This document shows, piece by piece, positions 52,367-62,045 of a DNA stretch of 64,000 bases. The translations under genes and the position numbers were made by a program. The notes beneath the pieces are model-generated. The model was not told the DNA's origin, ran no database searches, and saw only the letters and a list, made by a program, of their open reading frames with translations. Source of the stretch: Streptomyces sp. TLI_235 (GTDB lineage Bacteria > Actinomycetota > Actinomycetes > Streptomycetales > Streptomycetaceae); the NCBI GenBank assembly GCA_002300355.1, contig NSGV01000001.1:2852001-2916000 (forward strand), read 5' to 3'. Position 1 is the first letter of the stretch; each line of letters opens with the position of its first letter.

Positions 52367-53512
52367 ATGACCTTTCCACAGCAACGCAAAGGGGACGCCG
52401 CGGAGCGTCCCGGCCCCGGCCTGGCCGGCCGGGCCGCCCGCCGGGTGTGGGCCGACATGCGGCCGTTCGACCCGGTGCGGTCCATCAAGGGCAAGCTCGC
52501 CCTGCTGGTGATCGTCTCCGTCTGCCTGGCCACCGGGATGGTGGTCGTGGCGATCCGGTCCGAGACGCAGATCCGGATCATCATGATCTTCTCGATGATC
52601 GCGTCGCTGCTGTTCATGCAGTTCCTCGCGCACGGGCTGACCGCCCCGCTGCGCGCGATGACCGCCGCGGCCCGGGCGATGGCCCGCGGCGACTACAGCG
52701 CCCGGGTGGACACCTCCTCCCGGGACGAGATCGGCGAGCTCGCCGACTCCTTCAACCGCATGGCGGCCGATCTGGAGGCCGCCGACCGGCACCGCCGTGA
52801 GCTGATCGCCAATGTCTCGCACGAACTGCGCACGCCCATCGCCGCGCTTCGGGCCGTCCTGGAGAACGTGGTGGACGGCGTCGTCCAGCCCGAGCCCAAG
52901 ACGCTGGGCGCCGCGCTGGAGCAGACCGAGCGGCTGGGCCGGCTGATCACCCACCTGCTGGACCTCTCCAAGCTCGACGACGGCGTGGTGCCGCTGGACA
53001 CCCGCCCCTTCGAGGTGCGGCCGTTCCTGGACGGCGTGCTGCGCGGGGTGACGGTGGACGGCGCCACCGCGGGCGGCGCCTACGGGCGCCGCGGGGACGT
53101 GCAGCTCAGCCTGGACGTCCGGCCGGACGGCCTGGCCGCGGTCGCCGACGAGGAGCGGCTGCACCAGGTGGTGGCCAACCTGGTCGACAACGCGTGCAAG
53201 CACTCGCCGCCCGGCGGCACGGTGACCGTGCGGGCCCGGCCCGGCGAGCACAGCGGCGGACTGCTGCTGCAGGTCGAGGACCAGGGCCCGGGCATCCCGC
53301 TGCAGGACCGCGAGCGGGTCTTCGAGCGCTTCGGCCGCAGCGGCAGCGCGACCGCGCAGGGCCCCGGCAGCGACGGCGGAACCGGCCTCGGGCTGGCCAT
53401 CGCGCGCTGGGCGGTGGACCTCCACGGCGGCGAGATCCGGGTGGCCGAAAGCGATCGGGGCTGCCGCATCGAGGTCGTGCTGCCCGGCGAGGCACCCGTC
53501 CCCACCGGCTGA
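52367..53512 (+). CDS. Sensor histidine kinase
   Basis: A 381-residue membrane kinase partnered with the preceding regulator. Two helices (about 44-63 and 71-90) enclose an external loop of only about seven residues, so the signal is probably sensed in or near the membrane rather than by an outside domain. A HAMP linker follows ([24 protein letters not shown]). His152 in [13 protein letters not shown] is the phosphorylation site; the ATPase domain has the N box [15 protein letters not shown]1 [10 protein letters not shown] box and G2 [19 protein letters not shown]. It ends at a hairpin terminator before kgd. Confidence 0.95.
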   Translation: MTFPQQRKGDAAERPGPGLAGRAARRVWADMRPFDPVRSIKGKLALLVIVSVCLATGMVVVAIRSETQIRIIMIFSMIASLLFMQFLAHGLTAPLRAMTAAARAMARGDYSARVDTSSRDEIGELADSFNRMAADLEAADRHRRELIANVSHELRTPIAALRAVLENVVDGVVQPEPKTLGAALEQTERLGRLITHLLDLSKLDDGVVPLDTRPFEVRPFLDGVLRGVTVDGATAGGAYGRRGDVQLSLDVRPDGLAAVADEERLHQVVANLVDNACKHSPPGGTVTVRARPGEHSGGLLLQVEDQGPGIPLQDRERVFERFGRSGSATAQGPGSDGGTGLGLAIARWAVDLHGGEIRVAESDRGCRIEVVLPGEAPVPTG

Positions 53513-53551
53513 CACGCCCGTACCCGAACGTTGTCACACAACTGGGACACA

Positions 53552-53581
53552 AGGGGCCGGTCCGGCGTCGGACCGGCCCCT
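53552..53581 (+). terminator. Terminator of the two-component operon
   Basis: AGGGGCCGGTCCG-GCGT-CGGACCGGCCCCT, a perfect 13-bp stem 40 bases after the kinase stop. Confidence 0.8.
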
Positions 53582-53817
53582 CACTGCTGCCAAGTGTCCA
53601 TATTGTCAGCTTTTATGGGGATAATGGAGCGAACCGAACGTGTCCAGGTACCCTCGTTCACCGGTTTGTAACGCGCACAACCGGCCAAAATACGGACGTT
53701 CACTGTGATCTGGGCGACGCCTGGCCAGGGGGGACTGCGCGATCACTGGTCGGAGGCGTAGCCTTAATCCCCGCTGTCCACCATCCCAAAAGGAAGCGGA
53801 AGAGGGCGGTTGCCCCG

Positions 53818-56800
53818 ATGTCGCCACACCCTGAAACCCCCAGCTCGGCAAGCACCACTGGCTTCGGCCCCAATGAGTGGCTCGTCGACGAGATCTACCA
53901 GCAGTACCTCCAGGACCCGAACTCGGTTGACCGAGCCTGGTGGGACTTTTTCGCCGACTACAAGCCCGGTACCGAGGTGACTCCAGTGACCCAGGCTGCA
54001 ACCCAGGTCGGCCCCACGCCGACCCCCGTTGCTGCTCCCGCTGCCCCTGCCGCTGCTCCGGCGCCCGCTGCACCGGCCGCGCCGGTCCAGCCGGCCGCGC
54101 CGCTCGCGGCAGCCCCTGCCGCGCCGCCCGCGCCGAAGGCCGCAGCTCCGGCTGCGCCCGCGCCGGCCGCCCAGGGAACCGAGCTGGTCCAGTTGCGGGG
54201 TCCGGCGAAGGCGGTCGCGTCGAACATGGACGCCTCGCTGGAGGTGCCGACCGCGACGTCGGTGCGGGCCGTTCCGGCCAAGCTGCTGATCGACAACCGC
54301 ATCGTCATCAACAACCACCTGCAGCGGGCCCGTGGTGGCAAGGTCTCCTTCACGCACCTGATCGGCTACGCGCTCGTCCAGGCCGTGAAGGCCTCGCCGG
54401 GCATGAACCACAGCTACAAGGTCGAGGACGGCAAGGCCTACCTGGTCAAGCCCGAGCACGTGAACCTGGGCCTGGCGATCGACCTGGTGAAGCCGAACGG
54501 CGACCGCCAGCTCGTCGTCGCCGCGATCAAGAAGGCCGAGACCCTCGACTTCTTCGGTTTCTGGCAGGCCTACGAGGACATCGTCCGCCGGGCCCGCGCC
54601 AACAAGCTGACCATGGACGACTTCACCGGGGTCACCGTCTCGCTGACCAACCCCGGCGGCATCGGCACCGTCCACTCCGTGCCCCGCCTGATGCAGAACC
54701 AGGGCACCATCGTCGGCGTCGGCGCCATGGAGTACCCGGCCGAGTTCCAGGGCTCCTCCCCCGACACCCTCGCCCGCCTCGGCGTCTCCAAGATCATGAC
54801 GCTGACCTCGACCTACGACCACCGGGTCATCCAGGGCGCGGCCTCCGGCGAGTTCCTGCGCACCATCCACCAGCTCCTGCTGGGCGAGCACGGCTTCTAC
54901 GACGAGGTCTTCGAGTCGCTGCGCATCCCCTACGAGCCCGTCCGCTGGGCGACCGACGTCGCCGCGACCCACGACGACGAGGTCAACAAGACCGCCCGCG
55001 TCATGGAGCTCATCCACGCCTACCGCGTGCGCGGCCACCTGATGGCCGACACCGACCCGCTGGAGTACAAGCAGCGCAAGCACCCCGACCTCGACGTCGT
55101 CCAGCACGGACTCACCCTCTGGGACCTCGAGCGCGAATTCGCCGTCGGCGGCTTCGGCGGCCAGAAGATGATGAAGCTCCGCGACATCCTCGGCCTGCTG
55201 CGCAACACCTACTGCCGCACCGTCGGCATCGAGTACATGCACATCCAGGACCCCAAGCAGCGCAAGTGGCTGCAGGAACGCCTGGAGAAGCCCTACACCA
55301 AGCCCGAACGCGAAGAGCAGCTGCGCATCCTGCGCCGCCTCAACTCCGCCGAGGCCTTCGAAACGTTCCTGCAGACCAAGTACGTGGGCCAGAAGCGCTT
55401 CTCGCTGGAGGGCGGCGAGTCCCTCATCCCGCTGCTCGACGCGACGATCGACGCCGCCGCCGAGCACCGCCTGGACGAGGCCGTCATCGGCATGGCCCAC
55501 CGCGGCCGCCTCAACGTGCTGGCCAACATCGTCGGCAAGCCCTACGGCCGGATCTTCGGCGAGTTCGAGGGCAACCTCGACCCGAAGTCCATGCACGGCT
55601 CCGGCGACGTCAAGTACCACCTGGGCGCCGAGGGCACCTTCACCGGCCTGGACGGCGAGACCATCAAGGTGTCGCTGGCCGCGAACCCCTCCCACCTGGA
55701 GGCCGTGGACCCGGTCGTCGAGGGCATCGCCCGTGCCAAGCAGGACATCCTGGACCAGGGCGGCACCACCTTCCCGGTGCTGCCGATCCAGATCCACGGC
55801 GACGCGGCCTTCGCCGGCCAGGGCGTCGTCGCGGAGACCCTCAACATGTCGCAGCTGCGCGGCTACCGCACCGGCGGCACGATCCACCTGGTGGTCAACA
55901 ACCAGGTCGGCTTCACCGCCGCCCCGGCGTCGTCCCGCTCGTCGATGTACTGCACCGACGTGGCGCGGATGATCGAGGCGCCGATCTTCCACGTGAACGG
56001 CGACGACCCGGAGGCCGTGGTCCGCGTCGCGCGACTCGCCTTCGAGTTCCGGCAGGAGTTCCACAAGGACGTCGTCATCGACCTCATCTGCTACCGCCGC
56101 CGCGGTCACAACGAGGCCGACAACCCGTCCTTCACCCAGCCGCTGATGTACGACCTGATCGACAAGAAGCGCTCGGTCCGCAAGCTCTACACCGAGGGCC
56201 TGATCGGTCGCGGCGACATCACCATGGAAGAGGCCGAGCAGGCCCTGCAGGACTTCCAGGGCCAGCTGGAGAAGGTCTTCGCCGAGGTCCGCGAGGCCGC
56301 CGGCGCGCCCGCTCCGGCCTCCAACGGCAAGCCGGTCGCGGACTTCCCGGTGAACATCCAGACCGGTATCTCCGAGGAGATGGTGAAGCGGATCGCCGCC
56401 TCGCAGGTGAACCTGCCGGAGTGGCTGACCGTCCACCCGCGTCTGCTGCCCCAGCTGCAGCGCCGCGCCGGCTCCGTCGAGGACAACACCATCGACTGGG
56501 CCATGGGCGAGACCCTCGCCATCGGCTCCCTGCTGATGGAGGGCCACCCCGTCCGCCTCGCCGGCCAGGACAGCCGCCGCGGCACCTTCGGCCAGCGCCA
56601 CGCCGTCCTCATCGACCGCAACACCGGCGAGGACTACACCCCGCTGCTCTACCTCACCGAGGACCAGGCCCGCTTCACCGTCTACGACAGCCTGCTGTCC
56701 GAGTACGCGGCGATGGGCTTCGAGTACGGCTACTCCCTCACCCGGCCCAACGCGCTGGTCATGTGGGAGGCGCAGTTCGGCGACTTCGTCAACGGCGCAC

Positions 56801-57537
56801 AGACCATGGTCGACGAGTACATCGCCTCCGCCGAGCAGAAGTGGGGCCAGCACTCCGGCGTCACCCTGCTCCTGCCGCACGGCTTCGAGGGCCAGGGCCC
56901 GGACCACTCGTCCGCCCGCCCGGAGCGCTTCCTGCAGCTCTGCGCGCAGAACAACATGACGGTCGCGATGCCCACCTCGCCGTCGAACTACTTCCACCTG
57001 CTCCGCTGGCAGGCGCACAACCCACACCACAAGCCGCTCATCGTCTTCACCCCGAAGTCGATGCTGCGTCTGAAGGCCGCGGCGTCGGCCGCCGCCGAGT
57101 TCACGTCCGGCTCGTTCCGGCCGGTGATCGGCGACAGCACGGTGGACCCGGCGCAGGTCCGCAAGGTCGTCATCACCTCCGGCAAGTTCTACTACGACCT
57201 GGAGGCGGCCCGCACCGAGCGCGGCGTCACCGACACCGCCATCGTCCGGGTCGAGCGGCTCTACCCGCTGCCGATCTCCGAGCTGCAGGAGGAACTGGGC
57301 CGCTACGGCGACAACGTCCAGTTCATCTGGGCCCAGGAGGAGCCGGCCAACCAGGGCGCCTGGCCGTTCATCGCCATGAACCTGGTCGACCACCTCCAGG
57401 TCGTCATCGGCCGCAACGCCAACGGCGCCCGCCTGCGCCGCGTCGCCCGCCCGGCCTCCTCGGCCCCCGCCGTCGGCTCGGCCAAGCGCCACGCCGCCGA
57501 GCAGCAGGCGATCGTGGACGAGGTGTTCGCGATCTGA
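53818..57537 (+). CDS. kgd: Multifunctional 2-oxoglutarate metabolism enzyme (KGD / fused E1-E2o)
   Basis: A 1239-residue TCA-cycle enzyme. It combines an N-terminal segment ([14 protein letters not shown]), an Ala/Pro linker of about 70 residues, an E2-like acyltransferase domain ([18 protein letters not shown] at about 330-350, without a lipoyl domain) and a thiamine diphosphate E1 part ([19 protein letters not shown] at about 557, [26 protein letters not shown], and [20 protein letters not shown]). It decarboxylates 2-oxoglutarate to succinic semialdehyde or, with E2p and E3, makes succinyl-CoA; in relatives GarA-type FHA proteins inhibit it. The ATG at 53818 begins the conserved N-terminus. 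Confidence 0.97.
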   Translation: MSPHPETPSSASTTGFGPNEWLVDEIYQQYLQDPNSVDRAWWDFFADYKPGTEVTPVTQAATQVGPTPTPVAAPAAPAAAPAPAAPAAPVQPAAPLAAAPAAPPAPKAAAPAAPAPAAQGTELVQLRGPAKAVASNMDASLEVPTATSVRAVPAKLLIDNRIVINNHLQRARGGKVSFTHLIGYALVQAVKASPGMNHSYKVEDGKAYLVKPEHVNLGLAIDLVKPNGDRQLVVAAIKKAETLDFFGFWQAYEDIVRRARANKLTMDDFTGVTVSLTNPGGIGTVHSVPRLMQNQGTIVGVGAMEYPAEFQGSSPDTLARLGVSKIMTLTSTYDHRVIQGAASGEFLRTIHQLLLGEHGFYDEVFESLRIPYEPVRWATDVAATHDDEVNKTARVMELIHAYRVRGHLMADTDPLEYKQRKHPDLDVVQHGLTLWDLEREFAVGGFGGQKMMKLRDILGLLRNTYCRTVGIEYMHIQDPKQRKWLQERLEKPYTKPEREEQLRILRRLNSAEAFETFLQTKYVGQKRFSLEGGESLIPLLDATIDAAAEHRLDEAVIGMAHRGRLNVLANIVGKPYGRIFGEFEGNLDPKSMHGSGDVKYHLGAEGTFTGLDGETIKVSLAANPSHLEAVDPVVEGIARAKQDILDQGGTTFPVLPIQIHGDAAFAGQGVVAETLNMSQLRGYRTGGTIHLVVNNQVGFTAAPASSRSSMYCTDVARMIEAPIFHVNGDDPEAVVRVARLAFEFRQEFHKDVVIDLICYRRRGHNEADNPSFTQPLMYDLIDKKRSVRKLYTEGLIGRGDITMEEAEQALQDFQGQLEKVFAEVREAAGAPAPASNGKPVADFPVNIQTGISEEMVKRIAASQVNLPEWLTVHPRLLPQLQRRAGSVEDNTIDWAMGETLAIGSLLMEGHPVRLAGQDSRRGTFGQRHAVLIDRNTGEDYTPLLYLTEDQARFTVYDSLLSEYAAMGFEYGYSLTRPNALVMWEAQFGDFVNGAQTMVDEYIASAEQKWGQHSGVTLLLPHGFEGQGPDHSSARPERFLQLCAQNNMTVAMPTSPSNYFHLLRWQAHNPHHKPLIVFTPKSMLRLKAAASAAAEFTSGSFRPVIGDSTVDPAQVRKVVITSGKFYYDLEAARTERGVTDTAIVRVERLYPLPISELQEELGRYGDNVQFIWAQEEPANQGAWPFIAMNLVDHLQVVIGRNANGARLRRVARPASSAPAVGSAKRHAAEQQAIVDEVFAI

Positions 57538-57556
57538 CGCAGGGTCCGCAGGACCT

Positions 57557-57600
57557 CCGGGAGCCCCGGTACCGCCCGCTGGCGGTACCGGGGCTCCCGG
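57557..57600 (+). terminator. Terminator of kgd
   Basis: A perfect 20-bp stem around the loop CGCT (core GGTACCGCC-CGCT-GGCGGTACC) followed by CTTTCC, 19 bases after the kgd stop. Confidence 0.9.
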
Positions 57601-57705
57601 CTTTCCGCGTCTCGACCGGGTAACCGACCGGCGCCCCCTCACCACGACGGATCGTCAGCTCGCTACCGTATGGGGCGTCATGCCGCACCTCAGGGGGAGC
57701 CGACC

Positions 57706-59520
57706 ATGTCCGAGCAGTTGCCACCCGTCTTCCAGCCGCTGCAGCCGGAGGATCCAAGGGAGGTCGGTGGCTACCGGGTCTTCGCGCGGCTCGGCGCGGG
57801 CGGCATGGGCCGGGTCTACCTCTCGTACACGCCGGGCGGGCGGCCGGTCGCGCTGAAGGTGGTGCGCGCGGAGTTCGCCGAGGACGGCGAGTTCCGGCGG
57901 CGCTTCGCGCAGGAGGTCGCCAACGCCCAGCGCATCCACGGGCTCTACACCGCGCAGGTGATCGACTCCGGCCCGGACGCCGTGGCGCCCTGGCTGGTCA
58001 CCGCGTACGTGCCCGGCCCCTCGTTGCAGCAGGTGATCCGCGAGCACGGCGCGCTGCCGACCCGTACCGTGCTGCTGCTGATCGGCGGCATCGCCGAGGC
58101 GCTGCAGGCGATCCACAGCGTCCAGGTGGTGCACCGGGACCTCAAGCCGGCCAATGTGCTGGTCGCCGAGGACGGCCCACGGGTGATCGACTTCGGTATC
58201 GCCCGGGCCGCGGACGCCACCGCGCTCACCGGCACCGGCTACCGGATCGGCTCGCCGGCCTTCATGTCGCCCGAGCAGGCGCAGGGCGCACCGGTCACCG
58301 CGGCCACCGACGTCTTCGCGCTGGGCGCCCTGGCGGCGTACGCGGCCGGCGGCACCCCGCCGTTCGGCGAGGGCCCGGACACCGCGGTGCTCTACCGGGT
58401 GGTGCACGAGGAGCCCGACCTGGCGACCGTCCCGGCCGACCTGCGGGAGCTGCTGGTCCGCTGCCTGGCCAAGGACCCGGCACAGCGTCCGACACCGGCC
58501 GAGATCATCGAGGCCGCCCGCAGCCATCCCGCGGTCGGCGGCCAGCTGCGGTTCGCCGACGACTGGCTGCCCGCCCAGGTGAACACCGAGATCACCCGCC
58601 GCTCCGACCTGCCGCGAACCCCGCCGACCCCGCTGCCGGCCGCAGTGCCGCCGATGCCGACCGTTCCGGCGACCGCGCCGTCGATTGCGCCGTCGATCGG
58701 TGTCCCGGCCGCCCCGCCGAGCGCCCCGCCGGTGGCGCCCTTCGCGTCGCCGCAGTACCCGGCTCCGCAGTACCCCGCGCCACAGGTCGGCGCGGTGTCG
58801 CCGCCGCTGGGCGCGTTCGGGCCGCCGCAGCCGGCCGGTGTCCCGACCGTGCCGGTCGCGGCCGGCCCGCAGGCCGCGACCGCACCCGTCCGACGGGGTG
58901 TCTCCTGGAAGACCCTGCTGGCCGTCGCCGCGGCGACGGCCGTGGTGGGCACGGGTGCCGGTGTGGCGCTGACCTCCGGGGGCGGCGGCACCACCCGGAC
59001 CAACTCGGGCACCGGCGCGCAGACGGCGCAGACCGCCGGCCCGGCGGGCACGCGGCCGGCCGGGCAGGCGACGGCCGGCGGATCGCAGGACTCGGCCGCC
59101 CCGACGGCCAAGGGCGGCGCCACCGCAAAGCCGTCGAGCGGGTACACCCCGGTCTACACCGACCAGGTGCTCTCCAGCCCCGACTACACGTACGTCTTCG
59201 ACCTGACGACCGGCAAGGTGGTGTCCTCCTCGACCAATCCGGCCTGGGTGCTGGAGCCGAGCTACGGCCACTTCAACTGGTCGAGCGGCTCGGACGCCTT
59301 CCTGGCCGCGGAGAACCACCTGACCCCGGCCGAGTGCGCCGCGGGGATCGAGCAGCAGCCGGTGTCCGACGTGAAGTACGACGCGCTGCCGGCCGGCGGG
59401 CTGTTCTGCCTGCGCAACCGGGGGAACGGCGGCATCGTCGTGGTCAAGGCGGTCGAGCAGGGCAGCACCAGCAACTCGGCGGCGAAGGTCTCGATCAGCT
59501 ACTGGCGCCGCAACGGCTGA
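57706..59520 (+). CDS. Membrane Ser/Thr protein kinase (PknB-like)
   Basis: A 604-residue eukaryotic-type kinase. The kinase domain (about 20-275) has the Gly loop LGAGGMGRVYLSY, ATP lysine Lys51 (ALKVV), catalytic HRDLKPAN with Asp145, DFG at 162-164, and the P+1 region GSPAFMSPEQAQG. A Pro/Ala-rich linker with a PQYPA repeat leads to one membrane helix at about 402-422, a Gly/Thr/Ala spacer and a compact external domain (about 500-604) with two cysteines (LTPAECAAG, GLFCLRNRG) that could sense ligands. AGGGGGAG precedes the ATG at 57706. Substrates unknown; kgd upstream is a plausible indirect target because of FHA-based control in relatives. Confidence 0.94.
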   Translation: MSEQLPPVFQPLQPEDPREVGGYRVFARLGAGGMGRVYLSYTPGGRPVALKVVRAEFAEDGEFRRRFAQEVANAQRIHGLYTAQVIDSGPDAVAPWLVTAYVPGPSLQQVIREHGALPTRTVLLLIGGIAEALQAIHSVQVVHRDLKPANVLVAEDGPRVIDFGIARAADATALTGTGYRIGSPAFMSPEQAQGAPVTAATDVFALGALAAYAAGGTPPFGEGPDTAVLYRVVHEEPDLATVPADLRELLVRCLAKDPAQRPTPAEIIEAARSHPAVGGQLRFADDWLPAQVNTEITRRSDLPRTPPTPLPAAVPPMPTVPATAPSIAPSIGVPAAPPSAPPVAPFASPQYPAPQYPAPQVGAVSPPLGAFGPPQPAGVPTVPVAAGPQAATAPVRRGVSWKTLLAVAAATAVVGTGAGVALTSGGGGTTRTNSGTGAQTAQTAGPAGTRPAGQATAGGSQDSAAPTAKGGATAKPSSGYTPVYTDQVLSSPDYTYVFDLTTGKVVSSSTNPAWVLEPSYGHFNWSSGSDAFLAAENHLTPAECAAGIEQQPVSDVKYDALPAGGLFCLRNRGNGGIVVVKAVEQGSTSNSAAKVSISYWRRNG

Positions 59521-59571
59521 CCGGCCGCGACTATCCTGACGGGGTCACACCCCACCGGACCGGAGCACAGC

Positions 59572-59751
59572 GTGTACTTCACCGACCGAGGCATCGAGGA
59601 GCTGGAGAGCCGTCGCGGCGACGAGGAGGTCACCTTCGAGTGGCTGGCCGAGCGGCTGCGCGAGTTCGTCGACCTCAACCCGGACTTCGAGATCCCGGTC
59701 GAGCGGCTGGCCACCTGGCTGGCCCGGCTCGACGACGAGGACGAGGACTGA
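59572..59751 (+). CDS. DUF6104-type small protein
   Basis: A 59-residue acidic protein, function unknown, well conserved in streptomycetes from memory. It begins with GTG at 59572 preceded by GGAG and reads YFTDRGIEELESRRG, EVTFEWLAERLREFVDLNP, FEIPVERLATWLARLDDEDED. The predicted structure is two or three helices with an Asp/Glu end. It lies 51 bases after the kinase gene and is closed by a long terminator hairpin, so it may be read from the kinase transcript. Its position and composition make it a candidate small regulatory protein, but nothing proves this. Confidence 0.85.
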   Translation: MYFTDRGIEELESRRGDEEVTFEWLAERLREFVDLNPDFEIPVERLATWLARLDDEDED

Positions 59752-59768
59752 TCCGCGGCACCGCACGC

Positions 59769-59822
59769 GAGACACGCGAAGGGCCCGGAAGGCACCCGCC
59801 TTCCGGGCCCTTCGCGTGTCTC
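59769..59822 (+). terminator. Long terminator hairpin after DUF6104 gene
   Basis: A perfect 24-bp stem with loop CACCCG (core GGGCCCGGAAGG / CCTTCCGGGCCC), 17 bases after the stop. Confidence 0.9.
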
Positions 59823-59876
59823 GGGGGGCACGTCCCCCGGGGCGGACCTAGGGGTCGCGTCGGGGTCGGGTCGGGG

Positions 59877-59904
59877 TTGACTTCCCCCATTCGCGATATA
59901 TCGT
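59877..59904 (+). promoter_or_regulatory. Promoter of the DUF4097-PadR operon
   Basis: TTGACT (59877-59882) and TATCGT (59899-59904) with a 16-base spacer. The -10 lies inside operator site 1. Confidence 0.65.
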
Positions 59905-59905
59905 G
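59892..59905. promoter_or_regulatory. PadR operator site 1
   Basis: CGCGATATATCGTG, an inverted repeat with one mismatch, covering the -10 hexamer. Confidence 0.7.
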
Positions 59906-59918
59906 TTAATCAAGTCGA

Positions 59919-59932
59919 CGCGATACATCGCG
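59919..59932. promoter_or_regulatory. PadR operator site 2
   Basis: CGCGAT-AC-ATCGCG, a perfect inverted repeat 27 bases downstream of site 1 and 20 bases before the DUF4097 start. Confidence 0.7.
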
Positions 59933-59951
59933 AACGGGAGGACGGGGAATC

Positions 59952-60848
59952 ATGAGCGAGTGGACGGTCGAAGGACCCGAGAAGATCACCATCGACGAGC
60001 CGGTCAGCAGCCTGCACGTCCGGATCATCGGGGGTGCCGTCAACGTCGTGGCCGCCGACGGCCCGGCCCGCCTGGAGGTCACCGAGCTGGAGGGCGAGCC
60101 CCTGCAGGTCGACCTCAAGGACGGTGTGCTCACCGTGGCGTACAAGGACCTCGACTGGAGCGAGCTCTCCGAGACCGTGAAGTCCCTGCAGTCCGTCAAG
60201 GCCTTCCTCGGCTCGCTGCGCCGCAAGCGCCGTGTCGTCGTCTCGCTCGCGGTGCCGGCCGGCACCGAGGTCAGGCTCGGCACCGCCTCCGCGGACACCA
60301 CCGTCTCCGGCATCGCCGGACCGGTCACCGTGCACGGCGCGAGCGGTGCCGCCACCCTGGTGGGCCTCTCCGGCCGGATCCAGGCCAACACCGTCTCCGG
60401 CGACGTGGACGCCCAGTCGGTCTCCGGCGAACTGCGCGTCAACACCGTCTCCGGGCAGCTCACCGTGGTCGCCGGCACCGCCGACAAGGTGCAGGCCAAG
60501 ACCGTCAGCGGCGCGGTCACCCTCGACCTCGACGTGCAGACGCCCACCGACATCACCGTCGCCACGGTCAGCGGCCCGGTCGGTGTCCGGCTGCCCGCGG
60601 TCGCCGACGCCAAGGTCGAGGCGGGCACCACCACCGGTGACGTCACCTCCACCTTCGCCGAGCTGACGGTGGCCGGCAGCTGGGGCGCCAAGCGGCTCGC
60701 CGGCCAGCTCGGCAGCGGCACCGGCCGGCTCCAGGTCACCACCGTCTCCGGCGCGATCACCGTCCTGCACCGTCCGGAGGACGAGGACGCGCCGCCCGCC
60801 AAGGAGCTCACCACCGGCCCCGGCCCCGACCTCACCAAGGAGGCCTGA
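59952..60848 (+). CDS. DUF4097-family beta-strand repeat protein
   Basis: A 298-residue protein whose middle and end form a right-handed or solenoid beta fold of short repeats with TVSG turns (TTVSGIAGPVTV, NTVSGDVDAQSVSGELRVNTVSG, KTVSGAVTLDL, ATVSGPVGVRL, TTVSGAITVL). No signal peptide or membrane segment is seen, so it is cytoplasmic. The family is frequent beside PadR or LiaRS-type envelope-stress regulators; molecular function is unknown. GGAGGACGGGG precedes the ATG. It is the first gene of a two-gene unit, three bases before padR. Confidence 0.92.
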   Translation: MSEWTVEGPEKITIDEPVSSLHVRIIGGAVNVVAADGPARLEVTELEGEPLQVDLKDGVLTVAYKDLDWSELSETVKSLQSVKAFLGSLRRKRRVVVSLAVPAGTEVRLGTASADTTVSGIAGPVTVHGASGAATLVGLSGRIQANTVSGDVDAQSVSGELRVNTVSGQLTVVAGTADKVQAKTVSGAVTLDLDVQTPTDITVATVSGPVGVRLPAVADAKVEAGTTTGDVTSTFAELTVAGSWGAKRLAGQLGSGTGRLQVTTVSGAITVLHRPEDEDAPPAKELTTGPGPDLTKEA

Positions 60849-60851
60849 GCG

Positions 60852-61871
60852 ATGTCCCCCGTCTTCGGCCACGGCCGGCTCCGGCTCTACCTGCTCAAGC
60901 TGCTCGACGAGTCCCCCCGGCACGGCTACGAGGTGATCCGCCTGCTGGAGGAGCGCTTCCAGGGCCTGTACGCGCCCTCCGCCGGCACCGTCTACCCGCG
61001 GCTCGCCAAGCTGGAGCAGGAGGGCCTGGTCACCCACAGCACCGAGGGCGGCCGCAAGGTCTACCGGCTGACGGACGCGGGCCGCACCGAGCTGGCCGCC
61101 CGTCAGGACGAGCTAGCCGAGCTGGAGGTGGAGATCCGCGACTCCGTCGCCCAGCTCGCCGGCGCGATCCGCGAGGACGTCCGGGACACCGCCAAGGACC
61201 TGCGCGAGGAGCTCTGGGGCGCCGCCCGCAAGGCCCCCCGCCCGGAGACCGCCGGCGACCCGTGGGCCGGCCCCTGGGGGGACAGGGATGCCTGGCAGCG
61301 CGCCAAGGAGGAGTACGAGCGGTTCAAGACCCAGGCCAAGGACCAGGCCAAACGCGCCAAGGAGCAGGAGCGCGCGGCCAAGGCCAAGGCCAAGGCCGCC
61401 GAGGCGGAGGCCCGCAAGCTGCGCGAGCAGTCCAAGGCCGCCCGCAGCGCCACCCAGCAGGAGGCGCTGCGGATCAAGCGCCGGGTCGAGGAGCAGGTCC
61501 GCGAGCACGCCTCGCGCGGCGACTGGTCCACCGGCCTCGCCGAGGGCCTGGCCGAGCTCACCCGCAGCCTCGGCGGGCTCGCCGACGCCGCCCGCTGGGG
61601 CCACCCGGCGCCCACCGAGGACGTCCGGATCACCCGGATCGACCTCGACAAGGACGGCGGGGACGACGGGGGCGACGCCGCCGCGGCCGAGGACCTGCCC
61701 GACTGGGCGCGCACCGATCCGGCCGGCGACCCGGCCCGCGAGCTGGGGCGCCTGCTCGACCGCTTCCGCGACCACGTCCGGGACGCCGCCCGCGACGGCG
61801 GGGTGACCCCCGATCAGCTGACGAGGGCCCAGTCGGCCCTGGCCGCGGCGGCCCGGCGCCTGCTCGGCTGA
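60852..61871 (+). CDS. PadR-family regulator with long coiled-coil tail
   Basis: A 339-residue repressor. The N-terminal PadR winged helix (about 5-80) is typical: LRLYLLKLLDESPRHGYEVI, GLYAPSAGTVYPRLAKLEQEGLV, GRKVYRLTDAGR. Unlike ordinary PadR proteins of about 110-200 residues, it continues with a highly charged Ala/Lys/Glu coiled coil (about 145-225) and a further helical region to the end. The two palindromes before the DUF4097 gene are its likely autoregulatory sites. It presumably senses an envelope or drug signal through the tail. Confidence 0.92.
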   Translation: MSPVFGHGRLRLYLLKLLDESPRHGYEVIRLLEERFQGLYAPSAGTVYPRLAKLEQEGLVTHSTEGGRKVYRLTDAGRTELAARQDELAELEVEIRDSVAQLAGAIREDVRDTAKDLREELWGAARKAPRPETAGDPWAGPWGDRDAWQRAKEEYERFKTQAKDQAKRAKEQERAAKAKAKAAEAEARKLREQSKAARSATQQEALRIKRRVEEQVREHASRGDWSTGLAEGLAELTRSLGGLADAARWGHPAPTEDVRITRIDLDKDGGDDGGDAAAAEDLPDWARTDPAGDPARELGRLLDRFRDHVRDAARDGGVTPDQLTRAQSALAAAARRLLG

Positions 61872-62045
61872 GCGAGCGGTGCCCCCCCTGCGGCGCGGCG
61901 GGGGGACACCGCTGTCCACCGGCGAAACCCCCTTGCACAGGTGTGCGAGCGATGTGAAATGATCCGCACGCGGACCAGGCCGAAGCGCGGCTTCACGCGC
62001 GCTCCCGCGTCGCCGTCGACGTGCGACAGCACACCGTCTCCGCCC

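Noticed and set aside
53764..57645. A 1293-codon open frame antisense to kgd
   Set aside because: Long antisense frames arise from the extreme GC bias at third positions; the product is a compositional mirror of KGD with no family features.
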